Assembly: GCF_020360975.1 (NCBI RefSeq)
Contig: NW_025408677.1
Coordinates: 682,001 to 746,000 of the forward strand
Length of the DNA stretch: 64,000 bases
Direction: 5' to 3'
Source of the DNA: Hirsutella rhossiliensis
Lineage: Eukaryota; Ascomycota; Sordariomycetes; Hypocreales; Ophiocordycipitaceae
The notes beneath the pieces were generated by a model. It was given only the letters and a program-made list of their open reading frames with translations, was not told where the DNA came from and made no database searches. Every line of letters starts with the position of its first letter. Positions within the stretch are counted from its first letter, which is position 1. Shown one piece after another: positions 32,310 to 46,049 of the stretch. Both the position numbers and the translations under genes were made by a program.

Positions 32310-35300
32310 TATACCCGGTTGCTTTTATTATGCTTCTACTATACGATTAAACTCGGTATATAAGAATACTTTTTCGTTAAGAATCGATAGTTAATAGTAA
32401 AGACCTAGCACTATAGGTAAGAAAGACTATAAAGGAACTATCCTTAATAGAAGAGACTCCTTTAATAGCTAGAAGATAGATCTTAAAGATAGCTTATTAA
32501 GTAACGATCTTATAAGCTATATTACCGGTAAGGCAGTAGCGGAATCGTTAGGTTTATTAATACTAAGAGAGAGTACTACGGATATTAAAAATGTCTCTCT
32601 CGTAAGAATAAAAATATAATAGAGTATTAACTAGATCTATAAGAACTTAGTTAACTATCTTACCGATCTATAAGTAATTTATTAGTCCCTTATTAAGCGA
32701 TATACGATATTAAATAAAGCGCGCCTTCGATAGCTAATCCGAATACTATATAACGTTAGTACGTAGATAAATAGAACTATATAGGAGAAGGTCGACGACC
32801 TAAAGTAACTTCGAGCTTAGATTAATAGCTAAGATAAGGATATTATTATCTATAAATAGCTATTAATTTGCTTCTTATAAATAAGTATAGACAGCGCTTT
32901 TAATACTATAGTCGAGATCTTAAACGCCTCGATAGAGACGTTAATAATAAAAAAGGTATAGAGCTCTTTAGAAAGTAAAGAGTTAAAACTCGTTGATACT
33001 ATAATTAAGAGAGAAACTATATAATTCGCGGGTTATAGCCGTAGTATATAGAATAAATAGAATAATAGGTCTAAAGTATAAGATAGCGGCGATAATAGTA
33101 AGGAGGAGTATCTAAAGAAGGTAGGGGGGTGCTAGTCTTATAGCGGTATATATTTTAAGTATAATTATATAATTTAGCACTAAACTAAAGTAGGGAAGAC
33201 CTAGCTAGCCTCTAAAAAAGTAAAGGCGAGAGAGGCTATAAATAATAAAGAAAAGGTAAACGCGGTTAAGATCCTTAAAGATAGTAGTAGTAAATCTAAG
33301 AGATCTACCTACTTACTTCCGAATATAAAAGTAATAGCCCCTCTATAATAGTATCTCGATAGCTATACTTCCGTCTATATTACCCTAAGGGAAGACTAAT
33401 TTATCTTAAAGTTATCCCTTATAAAGATAAGTATTAAGATTATAGACGGCTCCGAGGTTCGTTTAAGAGGGAAAGGAGATATAAGGATCTTTTACGTCTT
33501 ATAGAAAGGAAGAGTAAGGTCGATAATAGTACGTAGGGTATACTATATCTTAGAGGCGACGAGCAGCCTACTATTAGTCGGTAAACTAAAAGATAGGGGA
33601 GTATATATTATTATAGACTCTCCGGGGAAGATAGTTATAGTAATAAGAAATTAAGAGGAGGTGCTATTTAGCTATAGATATAAAAAGGTATAGCGCTTAA
33701 GCTAGATAAGAGGGCACTAAGCCTATATAATCTAAGAAAAGGATAGCGATAATAGGGTAGCGCTAAAGTTAATCTTAAAGATACTTAAAAGACTACTATA
33801 TACTAGGCTAGGATACCCTAGAAAGTATATAGAGGGCAAACTAAACGCTATAATAGATAATCTTAAAGATAACTTATTCTACCCGTTATTTTACTTAAGC
33901 TATACCGAGGCTAAAATAATAAGAAAGGTCTTAAGGGAGCTAATATCTATAGTAATAGAAAAGCTAAAGAGAGTCTATATAGATCTTTAAGGACTAGTTA
34001 AGCTATTACTTTAAGGAATAAAGTATATACTAATAATTACCGATTAAGCTACTAGGCGAGTTTAGGTTTATTTCTCTAGAGATAAAACGAGAATTACTAA
34101 TAAGATTAAAGCCTAGGTAGTTATTATAGAGGTAGAGTATCGCGAGTACGGAAAAGGCGAAAAGGTTAAGGCGATACGCTTTAATCGCGGAAAGGAGTTT
34201 CTAAACGAGGTAATAAAGGTATTTTATATAAGGAGAGCTATTCGGACCGAACTAATAGTAAGCTACTACCTAGAGGGGAATAGTATCTCTAAGAGGAGTA
34301 TAAGAACTATATTAAAGAGGGGTCCTACTATACGTTATAAAATAGACCTCTTAGTAGTATACTAGGAGTTTTCGAACGTAATAGCGGCCTATCTAAGAAA
34401 TAAGGGAGTTATTAAGGGAATAGCTAAAAGCCTATAGGAGTTATAGTATAAAGAGAAGCTAAGATTAAGGCACTTAAGAGTATTTAGATATCCTACCTAG
34501 GTATTTATTCCTAAAGAAAAGAGAATAAAGCTTTTAAAAAGAGTATAGTAAGGAGTTTTTATTAGATATAAAGAGGAGATAGATAAAATCTATCTAGTCT
34601 AGAACCTAGCTAATAAGAAGGTTTATAAGGTTCGATTTATAGAATTCGATAAGAGTAAGTATATAGATAATAAAATTAGCTAAGAATTATAATTATAGTA
34701 TAACGATAAGAAGGAAGAGAAAAGGGAGTAAGGGGAGCTTACTAATAATAACTTTAATACCGAAGATTTGGTTAGGGATAGGACTATAGACTAGGAAGCT
34801 ATAGAAGCTAGGGAGGATACCGGAGAAGTAGCGGATAGGAACCTAACCGGCTAAGATACTATAGATTTAGAGGAAGAGCTTAAAGGAGATATAATTATTA
34901 TTAATATAAGGGAGGCGGATATAACCTCTCCTAAAAGGAGTCTACTAAAAATAAGATCCTAGATTCGATAAGAGGCTATAGTACTTAAAAGAGTAGAGAA
35001 GTAGCGAGTAGAGCTAAAACGGCGGCAAAGAGAAGAATAGCGTATAGTAGAACGTCTAAAGAAGCGAGGGGAGAGTAGTAGGAAGGAAAGAGCTATAGTA
35101 GTAAGGACGCTTCTCTAGCCTAATATAGACCTATATAACTTTAACCTAAAAAAGCTTACCTTCCGATAGGCGATAGAAGGTAGTAAGAAGGATTAATAGG
35201 TAGGAGCTATAGATAAGGAAGTTTAGAATCTTATTTAACGATAGATATTTTTAGAGGAAATTAACGAAGTTAATACGTACGGAGAAGAAGTAGTTAATAC

Positions 35301-36800
35301 TAAGCTTATATTTAATTATAAGAAAGATAAAGAAGGGAAGATACTATAGTATAAAGTATATCTAGTCGCGAGAGGGTTTATATAAAAACATAGGATTAAT
35401 TACGAGGAAACCTTTATACCTATAATCCGGCTTGATATAATAAGGATTATTCTAGCTTTAGCGGCAAAGAAAGGCTAGAAGGTATACTAAATAGATACTA
35501 TAGCTGCGTTCCTTATAGTAGACCTAAAGGAAAGGATCTTTATAAAAGTGCTAACTAAGCTCTAGTAATATTTTAGGAAATACGTTTAGATCCTAAAGAG
35601 TTTATACGGATTAAAGTAAGCTATAAGGATATAGTATTTACTAATATTAGAACATCTTAAGGAGATTAGTTTCTTACCGATAATAGTAAACCCGATAATA
35701 TTTAGATATATAGAGTTAGGGGTAATTATTAGCGTATACGTAGATAACTTTATAATTATAGGGGGAGATAAGGATACTATTAAACGGGTTAAGGAAAGGC
35801 TAAAGGGAAGATTTAAGATAAAAGACCTTAGAGAAGTAGAGAATATTCTCGAAATTCGGATTTAAAGGCATAAAGGATAGCTAATAATTAATTAATTATA
35901 ATTTATAAAGGAAATCGTAGTAGAATTTCTCTACGATGACTTAATAAAGCACGTAACCCTTATAGAACCTAGAGCTATACGGAAGCTCGTTAAAGAACCG
36001 GGATAGCCTCTAAACTATAACGAATAGTTAAAATATATAGAATTGCTCGGAAAGCTAATTTAGCTATATAATACGAGGTTCGATATTATATTCGTAGTTA
36101 ATAAAATAGTATCTTTTATAGTAGAGGTATACTAGAACTACTAAAAGGCTTTACTATAAATATTAGGTTATATTAGTAGGACTATTTACCACGGTATTAT
36201 ATATAGCGGAAATAATAAGTATATATAAGGAGTTAAAGGCAGCGATATCGACTATTATTCTATTAACTATAATATCGAAGGGTACGTTAGCTCTATAGGC
36301 CTATAAGATAGGGAAGCGTTCTTTAATACCGACTACGCTACTAATCTAAGGGACCGGAAGAGTATCCTAGGGTTCGTCTTTATAGTCTATAGAGGCGCCG
36401 TTATAACGTATAGTAAGAAGATAAAATTAGTAGTAAGATCTACGATAGAAGTAGAGTATATTAAGATAGGGGAGGCTATAAAAGCTGCCCTCTTAAGTCG
36501 TTAACTACTTATAGAACTAGAAGGAAAGGGGGAGTAAATAGTGCTACTACTACTTAGAGATAATAAGGGAGCTATATAGCTAACCTAAGGAGTATCGAAT
36601 ACGTCGAAAATTAAGTATATTAATATAGTATTTTATTACGTCGTTAATAAGGTTAAGGAAGGGAGAATCTAAGTCTACTAGGTTTTAGGGGAGAATATAC
36701 TAGTAGATAGGATAACTAAGCCTCTACTTAGGGAGGCTTTTAAGAGGAATAAGAGGAGGATTAGAATTAGACCTATACGCTATAAATAGCGTTATAGTTA
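32310..36800 (+). pseudogene. copia C gag-pol, RIPped
   Basis: A Cys/His-like knuckle remnant (CQSYSGIYFKYNYI) lies near 33132; two of its positions are Tyr. Integrase lies at about 33990-34350. RT spans about 35190-35830, and its active box reads VYVDNFIIIGG at 35733, so the second catalytic Asp is Asn (GAC to AAC in TpG context). RNase H shows TDYATNLRDRKSILGFVF near 36330 and STIEVEYIKIGEA near 36435. The tail reads NILVDRITKPLLREAF. Order protease-integrase-RT-RNase H is copia. Gln and Trp stops are many and indels few. Confidence 0.8.
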
Positions 36801-36822
36801 AAGTCTAATAGCTCTAAGGGAG

Positions 36823-36974
36823 TATTAACTTAATATAAGATATAAACTAAGATATATTTAGGCAGTAGTTATAAGTAGTAAGTTACTAGATAGTAGTATA
36901 GACGTATTACTATATATATATATATATTAAGAGCTATTAGATAGAATTAAATAGAAGTAAGTTTAATCGCAATA
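36823..36974 (+). repeat. 3' LTR of copia C (152 bp)
   Basis: Matches 32153-32304 with a few transitions; followed by TSD TAAAT at 36975-36979. Confidence 0.9.
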
Positions 36975-36979
36975 TAAAT

Positions 36980-38590
36980 ACTAGCGTATAAATATTATCT
37001 ATTAAGGAGGGTATAGAATATACCGAGTTATCCTTATAAGTAAATGCTTTCTTTATTGCCTTACGTAGATAAACTATATATTCCGCTATTAAGGAGGTAG
37101 TCTTAAATAGAGTATTTAATCTAAAAGTCGACGTTCGGCGGGCCTAAAGTTCTCTTTTTAGCTCTAGGTTTAGATATTCGAGACTACGATCGACTTCTTA
37201 CTAGGTGTCCTAACGGCTATACGGATTAATAAGGCTATTTAAGAGTATTACGCGCCGTAGCTTTATATTATAAGCTTTAATGCTAGTAAGCCGCTTTAGA
37301 TAGAGCATCTTAAATGCATAGTTTAACTGTCTGGTTCCCTTAAAGTAAAAGTAATAGATACTAATAACTTAATCGATAAGTCCTATATCGCCGTTCTTAA
37401 TACTATACTTTAAGGTCTTATAGATAATTATCTACTAAAGATATTAAGTATAACTAAGGAACTCCTTATTAACCGTGTTATTAGCGTACTTCTCCTTAGA
37501 TAGCCGCTAGGCATCCGGCTTAAAGGCCGATTTACGAATACCTTCTACTAACTCTATAAAACCTAAGGTATTTATATCTTAGATTGCCTTATTAACTTCG
37601 TTTTAATTTAAGGTATCGATACCGCTCTACTCTAGGCGGGAATAAAGAAGTCTAATAACCTATACGTCGAAACTATAAAGTACTAGTTCTTCTAGAACTT
37701 AAAAAGCTGCTCGTTCTACTAGGATATTCTTACGTCCTTAGAAGTTAATATTATAATAAAGAGTTAAAGCGTCCTACTACTCTATATTTCCGTAATATAT
37801 CCTTTATATAAGCTAAAGGAAATTTATATATAGGTAAAAGAGAGCAGCGACTCTTATTAGCTAGTCCTTTCTATTGTATACTATAGATACGTTTACTTAT
37901 TCGGCTTATATAAACCGGATAAGTAACGAAGTTTTCTAATCGCTAAAAGCTAAGAATAAGCGGTTATCGAATTCTTTATTATTTAGTTAGAACTAGTGCT
38001 TATAGATACTCTCTATAACCTTATAGGAACTATCTAAAGTACCTTCGTTAAAGAGAATTAGACTAAGCGTCTTACTATCTATCTTTTAAAGGTTAAGTAA
38101 CTTAACGATTAGTATAGCGGGATAAGGGATAGCAGACCTAGAGAAGATATCTTTAACTGATTTTAGATATACTAATCGAATTACCTCCGCTATAAAGTAA
38201 GTGTTAATCTTAGTAGTAGTCTCGTCGTATATAGCTATACCGGGAGAGTAAAGTAGGTCTTCTATTATAAGGGGGCCCTTATAGCGTAGTATTAACCGCT
38301 TTAACCTACTAAGTAGGATATCGGCGCCTCTAAATACCTTTCCTATTATTATAGAACGTATTTCTACGTAGTTTAAAATAAGCTAGTACTTAATACCTTC
38401 TCGATAATCGAAATTATTATAAATAACGTAAGTATCTAGTTACTAACCTAGGGTAGTTATTAATTCTACCTTAACCTTAATTTCCGTAATTTTATTAAAG
38501 TTAAAGTTATATATATTAATTTAATTAACTTAACTTAACCTTAGCGTTAATAGACTTAATTTAACCTCGATAGCTTTAACGTTAATAACT
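36980..38590 (-). pseudogene. DUF6589-like gene, central and C-terminal core, RIPped
   Basis: Reading leftwards from about 38590: NNFDYREGIKY (a Asp/Asn-Phe-Asp hallmark of this family), KVFRGADILLS, GPLIIEDLLYSPG, NEGTLDSSYKVIESIYKH, then KGTRQLNYAFKMLYLKRL, LRRVILLNSLINPYS, EVDRSLEYLNLELKREL, ARRTSTFRLNTLFKTTSL and YLRKAIKKAFTYKD. These blocks recall DUF6589 proteins, common repeats of unknown role in fungal genomes. The N-terminal part is at 52995-53792. The gap between the two pieces, after removing hAT and LINE, would be about 80 codons, so they fit one gene of roughly 900-1000 codons. Confidence 0.65.
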
Positions 38591-38600
38591 AGTTAAAAAT

Positions 38601-38623
38601 AGTTTAGTTTAGTTTAGTTTAGT
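38601..38623 (-). repeat. (CTAAA)n tail at the 3' end of the Tad LINE
   Basis: Four to five TTTAG units on the plus strand, that is CTAAA on the LINE strand. A short tandem repeat is a common 3' end of fungal LINEs and marks the left junction with the DUF6589 gene. Confidence 0.6.
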
Positions 38624-39099
38624 ATATTTTTCGTCTAGTAGCTATTAGCCGCTTAGGTCTCCGCGAGGGAGCATAGGACGTGCTAAGCTAGTAGATTTCT
38701 ATATAATATAAATTATATCTTTCGCCCGCTATCTAGTATTTTATTAGCTTAAAGGCGCTTATAATAAGCCTATTACCCGTTAGCGGGACGTTTAGGCGTA
38801 GTAGGAAGACGCTAGCTATAATTAGATTAGTAAAAGTCGTAGGGACTTTATAGCCCCCGATAGCCTTAGCGGATACTTAGTTACGAGACCGTAGCGTCGT
38901 TCGAGGTTAATAAGGGAATTTAGAGGGAAAATATAGGGAAAGAAAAGGGAATAATAGTTATCTAATAGCGTGGGTAGATTTCTCTAAAGAAGGAGCTTGC
39001 TTTCGCTAGTTTAATAAACTTATTAAAGTCTCTACTAATCGCGCGGTTAATAGCTATAGGCAGCGACGGCGTAAGCCTAATACGAAGCTACGGCGTAAC

Positions 39100-42000
39100 C
39101 TTCCTATAGTAGAAGATATATATTAGGTCTTTTCGTCGGCTATATAAGTACGTTAGTCGCGTATCTTAGTAATTAAACCTTTTATAATAGTTAGTAAAAT
39201 CCCTATAGCGGGTCCTTACTATAAGTAAATAATAAAGCAGGGCCCGAGAAAGCGCTAATTCTAGCGGGCAGCTAGTCGTTGCTATAAGATCTAGATTTTT
39301 ATACTGCTCGGGTATAAAGGCTTACTACTAGGTCTTAAAAGCCTCTTTTAGCCGCTATCGGGCAATCTTTCGTAAGTACGCTAGCGTCGGGGCGTTATTA
39401 GTAGGTTCTAGTAAAGACGCTCTAGCTTTTACTAGAGCATTAGCTTCCTTATTGCCTAGGATATTAGTATAACCGGGGATCTAGTAGACCTCTACCGCTT
39501 TATATTATCGCGCTATAGATTAAAACTTAAGAAAGATATCTTACGAGGAGTCGCTCGTCGTGCCCTATAAGTACCTTACGGTCGCGAGGTTATCGAGATA
39601 GATAAAGATATAGTTAGTTTCTAGGTAGCTTAACGTAGCCTTTAATCCCTTAAGCGTACCTCTCGCCTCCGCGTCGAAAACCTTAGCTAGTCTAAGACGA
39701 CCTTTACCGCTTAAGACTATAGATCTATCCCGATAAATAGTATAGCTATATCCGACTTAGCCTTTAATAGAATAAGAACCGTCGGAATAGACGATAAGAG
39801 TTTAGGGCGATAGTGCCTAAAGCTAGTTACGAAATTTCTTCGCTGTCTTATTTTTCGAGGCACCCTATAGAGGCGTAGTCCGCTCTTCGGTAAGTCCGCG
39901 CTATAGTAAAGTAGGTCTCCGGCAGCTCGATAGTATTTTATCGGCGCGCCGCAATCTAGTCTAGAAGGGCTATAGCGGTTTTTAGTACTTTAGTTTAATA
40001 AGTTTATATACGGTTACGGCGGGAGCTTTTAGTCGCGACGTGCGCTAGATAAGCGGATAAGCTTTATCGAGCGCTTTTAGGCGCGTAGTAAAGGCTATCC
40101 GACGCGCTTTAAGGAGTAGAGGAACGGGCGGTATACCTACCTCCCTATATAATATATTCGTCGGTATTATCCTCTATACTAGCAGAATAGCCCGAAGAGA
40201 TATATAGAGTGCCTTGCTTATCTTCTTAATAAGGTTACTAATCCTAGAAGGCCCCTCTTTAAAGGGCTTTATCTAGCGCGGGCACGTTAAACTAAGGTAC
40301 TAGGCCTCCGCCGCGTATAGTAGTATAGGGATAACGTAAGCGTAGACGGCTCGTTATATAGTACTTAGTAGAGGCCTATACTTAGTATTTATTAGTCTCC
40401 TAAGATAAAAGGCTATAGCTTACGCCCTAGCTATCTATTTCTTAACGTAAGTCTTAAAAGAGAGTATACTATCGAGCTAGACCCCGAGCTAGTATATCGC
40501 TTAGTCCGGCCGTTTCTTAACTTCTTTATAGAGTACTAGTAGCGCTATCTTAAGCTTCGTTTAAGAGAAGTATATTACTTCTATCTTATTAGGGTCGAAA
40601 GAGATACCGTTAGTAGCGCCCTACGAAAGAAGCTCCTATACGTAGTAGGATACTTTAGCAGACGTTTCGTTAAGGCAATCGCCGACGTATAGAATAGTAG
40701 TGTCGTCCGTATAGCTAAAGCGGCCTTTTAAGTTGCCTAGGCGGTAGATCGGTTCCGTATATAAAAAGAAGAGAATCGGCGAGACTAGCGATCCCTATAG
40801 TAGACCGTACTAGAAGGGCGATAAGTCCGTTACGATATCTTAATAGCGGATATATACCGATCGGTCTTATATAAATAAGTCGGCCTAGCGCGCGAGGTTC
40901 GATAGCTATCCTTATTCTTATAAGCGAAGGACTAATCTATTATATAGGACTATATTAAAGGCACCCTATATATCTAAGGTTACTAGGGTCGCGACTTACT
41001 TATAGGCGAATACCTCCTCGATATCGTAAACTAAGGCAGCTATAAGATCTATAGCTAACCTCTTTAGAAGCGCGCTAATCTATTATAGGTGCAAAATACT
41101 AAAGTAGATTAAGGCCTATACTAGTCGTCGTATAATAAGCCGCTTAAGGCCCTTACCGAGATAAGATAAGAGGGAGATAGGGCGCTAGGCGCGGGGTATA
41201 GTTAGATCTCTACGCCCTAGCTTAGTAATTATAACTACCTCTGCCTCTTAAAAAGGCTTTAGATAATAACCGATTCTAAGGCAGCCTTAGAAGAGCTAAT
41301 AGACGCGACTGCTAATTATATACTAAATAGCGCGAAGCATCCGCACCGTAATATTATCCGAGCCCGGAGATATATTTCCTATATATAGAGTAGCGTCGCG
41401 AACCTCCTTAAGGGAGAACTAATTAGTAAAAGAGATAATCTTATCTATATTTATAGGGATCTATAGGTCTAGGATGTCGTCGCTCGCTATACGCCGCTCT
41501 AAAGTAGCCCGTTATAAGGCGGTGGCTTTTTCTAGCTACGTCTTATATACTCGGCCGTTTACTTATAGGGGGGGAGCCTAAAACGGACCTAGAGACTTTA
41601 GCTAACGAACCGCCTAAAAGATAGAATTACTATCGGTAAAGTTATTAATTAAGTTACGCTAATAATAGCGTTTAGCCCGGCGTACTATATCGTAGAACTC
41701 CCTTTTAGCTAGTTGCACTTCTTAGTCGAAGCTAAGAGGGTATACTCTCCTCTACGCGCGGTACTTAGCCGCCGCCTTTACGTATTCCTCGTTCTACTAT
41801 AACGCGCCGTATATAGTCTTACGAACGGGTCGGCTAGCAGCCCTAGCTATATAACTAAGGAGGTCTACTAGCGCCGACGTAAAGCTATCTAACCTAGAGG
41901 GAGATATAGTAGTAGTTAGGATAAAAGCTATACCGGCTTTTACTAGCTCGACGAATCGCTTTAATTCCTTATCGGAGTTAAGGCGGATTCTACTTATTAG

Positions 42001-42790
42001 AAGGGGTGCTAGTGCTTAGCTAGGCAGCGTAATACTAAGGGTAAAATAGTTAGAACCGGTTACTAAATAATCCTCGATAACTATATTAGCTAGCGGTATA
42101 TTAAAGAATATAAGATCGATCGTACTACCGTATACGTTAGTCGGGACATCGATACTATTTAGGAGGCTAAGTTAATTGTCTATAGCCTAGAACGCGATAT
42201 CTTCGCCGCGATCCTACTATCGACCGGCCTACTAGCTAGGATGCTTAGCGTTAAAATCGCTAGCTATAAGGCATTTATCTATTAGGGTCTAATAGAGTAA
42301 GATATCTAAGGTTATATTATAACCTAGCTACCGATAGAAGTTAACTACCGTTACGCCGTTTATAGTAAGCTAAAGGATATTACGAGTTATTATAGGCCTC
42401 TTTTAATTAACGACGAGGCCTATAAAGCGTCGGATATATATTATAACTCTCGGGCGAGTATTATAGCTATCCTAGTTATTTACTAGGGAGAAAGTATTAT
42501 AAGCGGGGTATATCTTCGTAAGGCACCGGCTATCCCTTAGTCTAGTCTATAGTTCTTATAGTAGGATAATATTAAAACGTTCTATATCGGTAAGCGCTAG
42601 CGTAGTATTATACGCTAGGGGAATCTTACCTACGTTAGCTTAGAAGACTCGTAAAGTCCTCCTATCGCTTCGTTAAGATAGAAAACGTTAAGGTATTAGA
42701 GCAATATTATAGGGCTAGTGCGTTGTTTCTTCGATAGAGCGATAGGGATAAAACGGTCGTTATCGTTAATAGCCGGCGGCGTCGTAGCTA
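39100..42790 (-). pseudogene. Tad LINE ORF2: endonuclease, reverse transcriptase, RNase H
   Basis: Endonuclease-like sequence begins near 42790 (IILLQYLNVFYLNEA), with LLSLLNSIDVPTN, STIDLIFFN and SDFNAKHPS later. RT follows from about 41300: PISLLSRLGKGLKRLI, VATLVTLDI, SLVSPILFFLYTEPI, and RFSYTDDTTILYVGD with the active YxDD at 40702-40713 (YTDD where YADD is usual; TATGCG to TATACG is a RIP change). RNase H has YSDGSYSIKGQVGYS near 39790, FDAEARGTLKGLKA and IPGYTNILGNKEAN. It would copy the LINE RNA at a nicked target. Many Gln and Trp stops. Confidence 0.85.
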
Positions 42791-42799
42791 TAATAATAT

Positions 42800-43347
42800 A
42801 TAGAGGTAAGGGCGTAGCCCGCTCTTATATAGTACTCCTGCTAGAGCTTCTATCCTCCCTAGCTGCCTACGGCGCCGCCGGCGTCGTAGGTGACTAGCTT
42901 AAACCGGGGCTCGGACGGTTAGTAGTCTTACGTTTATCTCTTCTACTACGCGAAGAGCTAAGCTCCCGCCTATTTTATAAGGCTCCTCTCCTCTCTTATT
43001 AGGCGCCGTACTATACTATAAACTCGCCTAGGTCGGGTAGGGCATTTAGGGTTATTAGCGTAATATAGACTAAGGCAATTTACGCACTACGCGAGGGCGG
43101 CGTATTCTTAGGCACGGTGGTCGGTTTTACTATACTGCCTATAGCGCGCCGTCCGGTCGTAGTTATAGCGAGCGTGGAAATCCTAGTATTTATCGTATTA
43201 GCTAGGAATGCTAGGTTTATCGATATAGCGGGCGAGACGACTAGCGCTAAAGAGTCTCTAGGGTCTTTACGTAGGTTCTAGGAAGGAAATAATTAGGGTC
43301 TAGGTAGGCATATTACCTAAGTTATATCGCGATAGACATACGCTAAT
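42800..43347 (-). pseudogene. Tad LINE ORF1, C-terminal part with zinc knuckle
   Basis: One frame has CVNCLSLYYANNPKCP near 43050, a CX2CX4HX4C-like knuckle with His now Tyr. CTAAT at 43343-43347 is the target duplication of copia D, which separates this part from 49081-50110. Confidence 0.6.
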
Positions 43348-43915
43348 TCTTAAGGTATATAAGCAAAAGCGGAATTTTAGGAAATCAAGGAATCACGTAA
43401 GACTACGCAATAGAGGGGAAGAAGGAGTATAAGGTAGGATTTTCAATAGAATTTATTAGTAGTGTATTAGTATATAGAAGAGGTGTTAAAGTTAATAATT
43501 CTCTATCTATCTACCAGCGGACATACTGTCTTATATAGACAATTATAGCTAAACGGAAGAACCTTTCGGGACCAGATTTAGGCTGCCGTATAGCCCTAAG
43601 ACTAAGGAATTTCGTGATACCTCGAGTGAATCTAGAAGTGTCTTGGTTCCACTAATATTCGTGTTTAAAGGAGGTTGGTCGTGCCGGTGTTCTTAAGAGG
43701 TCTTAGCTAGCATTCTAAGCTAGCTCTGTTCCTTCGATTCCCGATTATACGATAACCGGCAACCCGTTTAATGCATAATAACATGCAAAATAACGAGCGA
43801 TTCTTGCTCTAGAATATAGGATTTTGTCTATAATTAATATACTACTTATTGGCTTATATAATCGGGAGAGTATATTATAGCTGCTTTATTTATAGTAGGA
43901 ACACCGTTCCTTATA
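43348..43915 (-). repeat. 3' LTR of copia D (568 bp)
   Basis: Runs TCTTAAGGTATATAAGC to CCGTTCCTTATA on the plus strand. A purine tract (AAGGGAGG, minus strand) lies just inside. Differs from the right LTR by scattered transitions. Confidence 0.92.
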
Positions 43916-44279
43916 GCCTCCCTTAAAGAGTAGATTTATATACTCTTTACTGATTTATTTATAGTAGTATATATATAGGGTAAAAACCTTATTTAGGAAA
44001 ACCATTCTTATACCTTAATAGGATATATAAAACCTATTCTTTCTTAGGAAAAAGCCTTAGGTATATACTAATAGAAAAACCTATAGTAGGAAAAATCTAT
44101 AGTTATAATAATTATTTATAGGATAACCTTATATAAGGTAAAACCTATTATTACTAGGAAAATCTTAATAGATAAAAACCTAGTAAATATTTCTCTAGGA
44201 AACTTAAAAAGGAAAAACCTAGTAGGGGAAAGATATAGAAAGCATAAGAAATATCTAAAAGCCCCTTCTAATTGCTTAG

Positions 44280-46000
44280 GAATTATTTACCTCCCTAAGG
44301 CTAATATACTCTGCTTCGTAGGTAGAAAGGGCAACGGCTTTCTGCTTAGAGCAAGCCTAGCTTATTATATTATTATATATATAAAAACAGTAACCGGAAA
44401 AGGATTTTCCGTCCGTTAAATCCGACGCCTAGCTAGAGTCGGTAAAACCCTTTATATATAGATAGGTAAAAGGGATATTATAATTATATTTAATCTTTAG
44501 GCTAGGGAATTTATTTAAATATTTCTAAATTATATTTAAAGCCTTAAAATGCGTCTGGTCGGGCTTAGCCGCGAATCTAGCGCAGGAAATTACAGAATAT
44601 AAGATATCTGGCCTAGTAAATAAGGCTAAGTATAATAGAGATCCTATTTCTTTCTAAAATTGCAATATATCTTCCTTAGAAGGTAATTCCTTTGCTTTTA
44701 TAAGCTTAGAGCCTACTATAGCGGGTAAATTCGAAGTTCCTAAACCTTCTTTATTAAATCCCTTTAATTTATTTAAGGTATAATTTTCTTGGAATATATA
44801 TAGCTCTTTATTTTCTCGGTTTATTATAATATCTAGACCTAAGAAGTCTTTTATATCTCCTAAGATAGTAAAATCTAGGAATTTAGATAATTCTTTAAAT
44901 AATCTTTCTTTTATTATAGATTTAAAGGGCCCTACTATAAGAAAGTCGTCGACGTAAATTGCTAAGGCTATACTATAGTCCTTATTTATAAATACTCCTT
45001 CGTCTATTAAAAGAGGAAGAAATCCGAGATTATTTAGTATAATTTTTAAATAATTATACTAGAGCTTAGGACTTTGTTTTAGGCTATATAATGCTTTCTT
45101 TAGCTTTGCTTTAATTTGACCGGTTTTATATAGGTCTAGGAATTTAGTTAATTTAATTCCTTTAGCTCTATAAGCTAATCTATATTTTAAATAATATTCT
45201 TTAAGAGCGTATTCTTCGTAGCCTATAGGAAGATCGATATATACTTCGCTATCTATATCGGCATATACGAAGGCATTTATTATATCTATTTGCAAAGCTT
45301 CGAATTCGTAGATAATAGCTAAAATAAGTAGAATTCTAATAGATTCGGGTCTAGCTATAGTCGAGAAGGTATCTAGGAAATCTAAGCTATAGATCTGCTT
45401 AAATCACTATATTACGAAACGGGCTTTATATTTTATTATATTATTTTAACTATCCTTCTTAATAGTATAGACCTAGCGGCTCCTATAGCCTCCCTATCCC
45501 TAGGAGGTAGGAAAATTCCTAAGTTTTATATTTAATTAGCTGGATAACTTCCTTAATTATAGCATCTTTCCAAAATGCTATTTCAGGGCTATTTATTGCC
45601 TGTTTATAGGTCTTTAGAATTTTTAGATCCTGATTTTCTATACTAGCTAGAATTAACTCTATAAAATCGCAGTTTAGAAATAAATTAACGTTAGGTATTC
45701 GATATAGTTAGAATCGAACCCTTCCGGCTTAGGTAATTCTACTACTATTTTACTAGTAGTAGGAATAGGATCGTTATTTAGAGACTCTTCTTCTATAGAG
45801 GGCGAGGGACTTTTATCTCTAGGTTCTCTAGTAGCTTCCTCTATAGGGATATAGCTTTCTAGCTTATCTTTATTCGGAATAGAATTAAAATCAAAGGTAT
45901 TATTATTACTAGAGCTTTCTAGATTTTCGATAAATTTATTTTCTAGTATAGTATTATCTCTAGAAATAGTAATCTTTTTCTTAGAAAAATCCTAGATTTT
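44280..46000 (-). pseudogene. copia D reverse transcriptase and RNase H
   Basis: An intact segment at 45059-45295 reads MQIDIINAFVYADIDSEVYIDLP then LKKALYSLKQSPKL, a classic copia RT region. The active box IYVDDFLIVG follows near 44950; it is coded GAC GAC and keeps both Asp. FLGLDIIINRENKELYIFQ and LYLALFTRPDILYSVIS follow. RNase H has SDLTDGKSFSGY and KQKAVALSTYEAEYISL near 44320-44440. There are a few stops at expected Gln or Trp codons. Confidence 0.85.
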
Positions 46001-46049
46001 ATATGCATTTTCTAAATAGCCTACTATTATTCCCTTAAAAGCTCTATTA

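Larger units (their letters stand above)
32153..36974 (+). mobile_element. Full-length Ty1/copia element (copia C), 4822 bp
   Basis: Two 152-bp LTRs (32153-32304 and 36823-36974) run from TATTAACTTAATAT to TTTAATCG(T/C)AATA. The TSD TAAAT is perfect (32148-32152 and 36975-36979). A purine tract AAGGGAG precedes the 3' LTR. It inserted in the minus-strand DUF6589 gene. RIP is heavy throughout, so even LTR ends TG...CA have become TA...TA. Confidence 0.93.
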
